Source of the DNA: Flammeovirgaceae bacterium UBA976
GTDB taxonomy: Bacteria > Bacteroidota > Bacteroidia > Cytophagales > Cyclobacteriaceae
Reading direction: 5' to 3'
Length of the DNA stretch: 6,536 nucleotides
Assembly: GCA_002292365.1 (NCBI GenBank)
Contig: DBBU01000036.1
Span: forward strand, 70,098-76,633
Shown in pieces: positions 5,281 through 6,536 of the stretch. The position numbers and the translations under genes were made by a program. Positions within the stretch are counted from its first letter, which is position 1; each line of letters begins with the position of its first letter. Below the pieces are notes generated by a model. It ran no database searches. It was not told where the DNA came from and saw nothing but the letters and a program-made list of their open reading frames with translations.

Positions 5281-6536
5281 ATGAACAACCCAGAATTAGT
5301 AATCAAATTAGTTGTTCTCACTTTTTACGTTAGCATATTATTTTTCATTGGAATCCTAGCCTCTAGGAGAATCAAAGGCATGAGTGATTATTATGTCGGT
5401 GGAAAAAATATGGGTTTTTTGGCTGTGGCTTTTTCTGCAAGGGCCACCGGTGAATCAGGTTGGTTACTCATCGGTCTTACAGGTATGGGTGCAATAGCCG
5501 GATATTCAGGCTATTGGGTCGTTTTAGGAGAACTTCTTGGAGTATTTCTATCTTGGCAATTCATGGCAAAGCGGTTCAAAAAATTATCTGATCAATATAA
5601 TGCGATTACTATTCCAGACTACCTTGAGGCACATTTTAAATCATCTACATACACTCTACGAATTGTAGCTGCTTCGGCACTCGTCATATTTGTCGTTATC
5701 TATGTCGCTTCCCAAATAGATGTTACTGGAATTGCCTTTGAATCAATGCTTAATATTGACTATCGATTGGGTGCGATAATTGGATTTTTTATTGTCTTGC
5801 TCTATATTTTTATAGGTGGATTCGTAGCTGCGGTTTGGTCTGATATGTTTCAAGGTATTTTAATGTTTGTTGGATTAGTTTTATTGCCAATTGTTGTATG
5901 GTTTTCCATAGATCATGGGGCGGGAATTACTGCAGGACTCAACGCTATTGATCCCACCTTAACACAAGTACTGGGGAGAAGCGATAATGGCTGGCTTAAT
6001 TTATTTACGATTTTAGGTTTCTCAATGATCGGATTGGGTTTTTTAGGCTCACCACAAGTGTATGTTCGCTTTATGTCTATTAAAAGCGAAAAAGAAATTG
6101 ATAAAGGTAAATGGGTTGCACTGCTTTTTACATTATTAACTGATGCTGCAGCCATCACAATTGGAATTCTTGCTCGAATTTATTTTACAAAAAAAGGTCA
6201 AGATCCCGAAGTTATTTTAGGGACAGGAGGAGAAAATGTTTTGAGCTTGGTAACCAATGAATTTTTACCAACAATTTTAGTTGCTATCTTTATTGCCATC
6301 GTACTTTCAGCAATTATGTCAACCATTGATTCTCTTCTTATTCTTGCCTCTAGTGCAATTACAAGAGATTTCTATCAAAAAATAGTCAGACCTGATTTAA
6401 AAGATCAAGACTTGACAAAAGTTTCAAGACTAGTTACCATTGGAATGGCACTAATGGCACTGGGAATTGCAATTTTATTATACTATTTGTATCCTGATAG
6501 GAAGATTTTTTGGATTATGATTTTCGGATGGTCCGG
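5281..6536 (+). CDS. PutP-like sodium:solute symporter (SSS family), 3' end outside window
   Basis: The open frame encodes at least 418 residues without a stop, so the gene is cut by the window edge; E. coli PutP has about 500. It is an inner-membrane Na+-coupled importer of the LeuT-fold SSS family. It follows PutP along its length: first helix (about 7-27), DYYVGGKNMG (36-45), SGWLLIGLTG (59-68), IPDYLEAHF (111-119), YIFIGGFVAAVWSDMFQG (175-192), and SAIMSTIDSLL (343-353) with Ser347/Thr348 in the place of the PutP Na2-site Ser/Thr. Between FSARAT and SGW, PutP has Asp55-Met56, whereas this protein has Gly57-Glu58. The essential Asp is absent and an acidic residue is shifted by one, so proline specificity should not be assumed. 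ATG at 5281 has no Shine-Dalgarno sequence. It diverges from the cysteine dioxygenase operon, so the substrate could be proline or a sulfur amino acid or solute. Confidence 0.92.
   Translation, partial: MNNPELVIKLVVLTFYVSILFFIGILASRRIKGMSDYYVGGKNMGFLAVAFSARATGESGWLLIGLTGMGAIAGYSGYWVVLGELLGVFLSWQFMAKRFKKLSDQYNAITIPDYLEAHFKSSTYTLRIVAASALVIFVVIYVASQIDVTGIAFESMLNIDYRLGAIIGFFIVLLYIFIGGFVAAVWSDMFQGILMFVGLVLLPIVVWFSIDHGAGITAGLNAIDPTLTQVLGRSDNGWLNLFTILGFSMIGLGFLGSPQVYVRFMSIKSEKEIDKGKWVALLFTLLTDAAAITIGILARIYFTKKGQDPEVILGTGGENVLSLVTNEFLPTILVAIFIAIVLSAIMSTIDSLLILASSAITRDFYQKIVRPDLKDQDLTKVSRLVTIGMALMALGIAILLYYLYPDRKIFWIMIFGWS

Noticed and set aside
5913..6158. Minus-strand 81-codon open frame
   Set aside because: It lies antisense within the symporter gene, which has clear family motifs through this stretch.

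Overview
The window looks like chromosome of a low-GC, probably marine or saline Bacteroidota (Cytophagia/Flavobacteriia-like). Reasons: most starts lack a Shine-Dalgarno sequence; one upstream region carries a TTG-N21-TAACTTTG element of the Bacteroidota -33/-7 type; there is a lipoprotein sulfatase of the kind used on sulfated algal or animal glycans; and there is a Na+-coupled solute symporter. Species cannot be named from this sequence alone.

Left part (1-2666): at the left edge, on the minus strand, lies the N-terminal part of a FucP-like MFS sugar permease. It is broken by an in-frame TAG and by a 1-nt loss in a homopolymer, and it runs off the window. Divergent from it, 67 bp away, are a probable lipoprotein type I sulfatase (353-1741) and, 25 bp later, an exported SMP-30/gluconolactonase-like beta-propeller (1767-2666). 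Together these look like a small sulfated-carbohydrate module whose permease has decayed.

Middle (2667-3041): a 375-bp AT-rich gap between convergent transcription units. It holds a nested hairpin that is a candidate terminator for the minus-strand operon and a second, AT-only hairpin. No credible gene was found in it.

Right part (3042-6536): a two-gene minus-strand operon encodes a cysteine dioxygenase (first gene, ATG at 5018) and, 15 bp downstream, a group II PLP-dependent decarboxylase most like cysteine sulfinate decarboxylase. In order these would convert cysteine to cysteine sulfinate and then to hypotaurine, the animal-type route to taurine. Divergent from the operon across the control region is a PutP-like sodium:solute symporter (5281 to beyond the right edge). 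The inferred theme is synthesis and/or uptake of small zwitterionic solutes such as hypotaurine, taurine or proline, possibly for osmoadaptation. No hypotaurine-oxidising enzyme lies in the window.
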